From: Clostridiales bacterium
Lineage (GTDB): Bacteria > Bacillota > Clostridia > Oscillospirales > Oscillospiraceae
Assembly (NCBI GenBank): GCA_004553545.1
Contig: SFLD01000062.1
Location: 1 to 6,635 of the forward strand
Direction: 5' to 3'
DNA: 6,635 bases
In this document: positions 6,371-6,635 of the stretch, piece after piece
Layout: every line of letters starts with the position of its first letter
Numbering within the stretch: the first letter of the stretch is position 1
Made by a program: the position numbers and the translations under genes
The notes under the pieces: generated by a model
Database searches by the model: none
What the model saw: only the letters and a program-made list of their open reading frames with translations
What the model was told of the DNA's origin: nothing

Positions 6371-6457
6371 TTCTCTCTCCGCCTTCGGCGGCTCCGGGAC
6401 GGATGAGTTTTGAGAGAAGAAGAGACAGAGAGGTACGGAAGGTCCCCGGAGCCGCCG
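6371..6457. repeat. Nested and competing inverted repeats between convergent genes
   Basis: Three pairings overlap here. A long one joins 6386-6398 with 6445-6457 (13 bp, CGGCGGCTCCGGG and its complement), extended by two pairs past a one-base bulge, around about 45 bases of purine-rich sequence. A short hairpin, CCGCC-TTC-GGCGG (6379-6391), uses part of the same left arm and so excludes the long one. TTCTCTC (6371-6377) can also pair with GAGAGAA (6412-6418). It could be a terminator region for the minus-strand gene, a dispersed intergenic repeat, or a structured RNA. No coding sequence is evident. Confidence 0.5.
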
Positions 6458-6466
6458 TCGGTCACA

Positions 6467-6635
6467 TCATTTCCCGGCCCGCGCGGCCTTCTCCGCCTGC
6501 CGCTCCGCCCAGAGGCGGTCCGCCTCCGGCTTCCAGCAGGCGGCGTAGCCGTCGCACTTGGCGCAGAGGTGCTCCGCCGTCTCCGGGGACTGGGGGTCCG
6601 TGGAGTGAGCGCCGGTCTCCGCCACCATGGCCCGG
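6467..6635 (-). CDS. Partial gene of unknown function with a C-terminal cysteine motif
   Basis: The last 55 codons of a minus-strand reading frame enter from the right edge and stop at 6467. I do not recognise the family. The visible part contains EHLCAKCDGYAACWKPEAD (cysteines spaced x2 and x5), followed by a charged, probably helical tail (DRLWAERQAEKAARAGK). The three cysteines suggest a metal site or Fe-S ligand set, or part of one; a fourth ligand may lie outside the window. An ATG at 6628 is the third codon seen, but the bases before it are cut off, so I cannot tell whether this is a tiny complete protein or the end of a longer one. Coding is supported by the high-GC third positions, the terminal position of the stop, and the convergent layout. 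Confidence 0.6.
   Translation of the reverse strand, partial: RAMVAETGAHSTDPQSPETAEHLCAKCDGYAACWKPEADRLWAERQAEKAARAGK

Noticed and set aside
1..6635. CRISPR arrays, insertion sequences, phage genes, rRNA
   Set aside because: No spaced direct repeats, transposase or integrase-like proteins, or rRNA-like sequence are visible in the window.

Overview
The window is GC-rich, tightly packed bacterial chromosome. Strong purine-rich ribosome-binding sites, a GTG start on dapF, sigma-70-like promoters and a run of perfect stem-loop terminators point to a high-GC Bacillota. My best guess is an Oscillospiraceae gut commensal (the Flavonifractor, Lawsonibacter or Intestinimonas type). That placement rests on style and gene content only, not on any marker gene.

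Left part, minus strand. Bases 1-200 hold no gene. They carry a well-formed minus-strand promoter that fires out of the left edge, with a short palindrome at its start site. A bidirectional terminator (200-238) closes a sodium/solute symporter of the PutP family (254-1792). Upstream of it on the same strand is a TetR-family regulator (1984-2601). The 191-bp gap between them contains a perfect 17-bp inverted repeat (1877-1914), the best operator candidate in the window.

Middle, plus strand. Divergent from the regulator are dapF (diaminopimelate epimerase, 2784-3623) and, 49 bp later, a dicarboxylate/amino acid:cation symporter (3673-4935). They probably form one operon from an extended -10 promoter. 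The symporter has lost the substrate-binding arginine of acidic amino acid transporters and changes two further conserved binding-site residues, so its substrate is unlikely to be glutamate or aspartate.

Right part. A perfect bidirectional terminator (4983-5018) separates the symporter from a convergent TVP38/TMEM64-type membrane protein gene (5018-5666, minus). That gene is broken by a one-base frameshift near 5460-5475. Divergent from it is a second, smaller TetR-family regulator (5763-6329, plus). After a terminator and a nested set of inverted repeats comes the 3' end of an unrecognised minus-strand gene with a Cys-x2-Cys-x5-Cys motif (6467 to the right edge).

Overall this reads as ordinary housekeeping and transport DNA: two secondary transporters, one cell-wall/lysine enzyme and two local repressors. 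I see no mobile element, CRISPR array, phage gene, rRNA or tRNA, and no convincing new multi-gene system. The points worth following up are the unusual symporter binding site, the putP-upstream palindrome, the frameshift, and the competing inverted repeats at 6371-6457.
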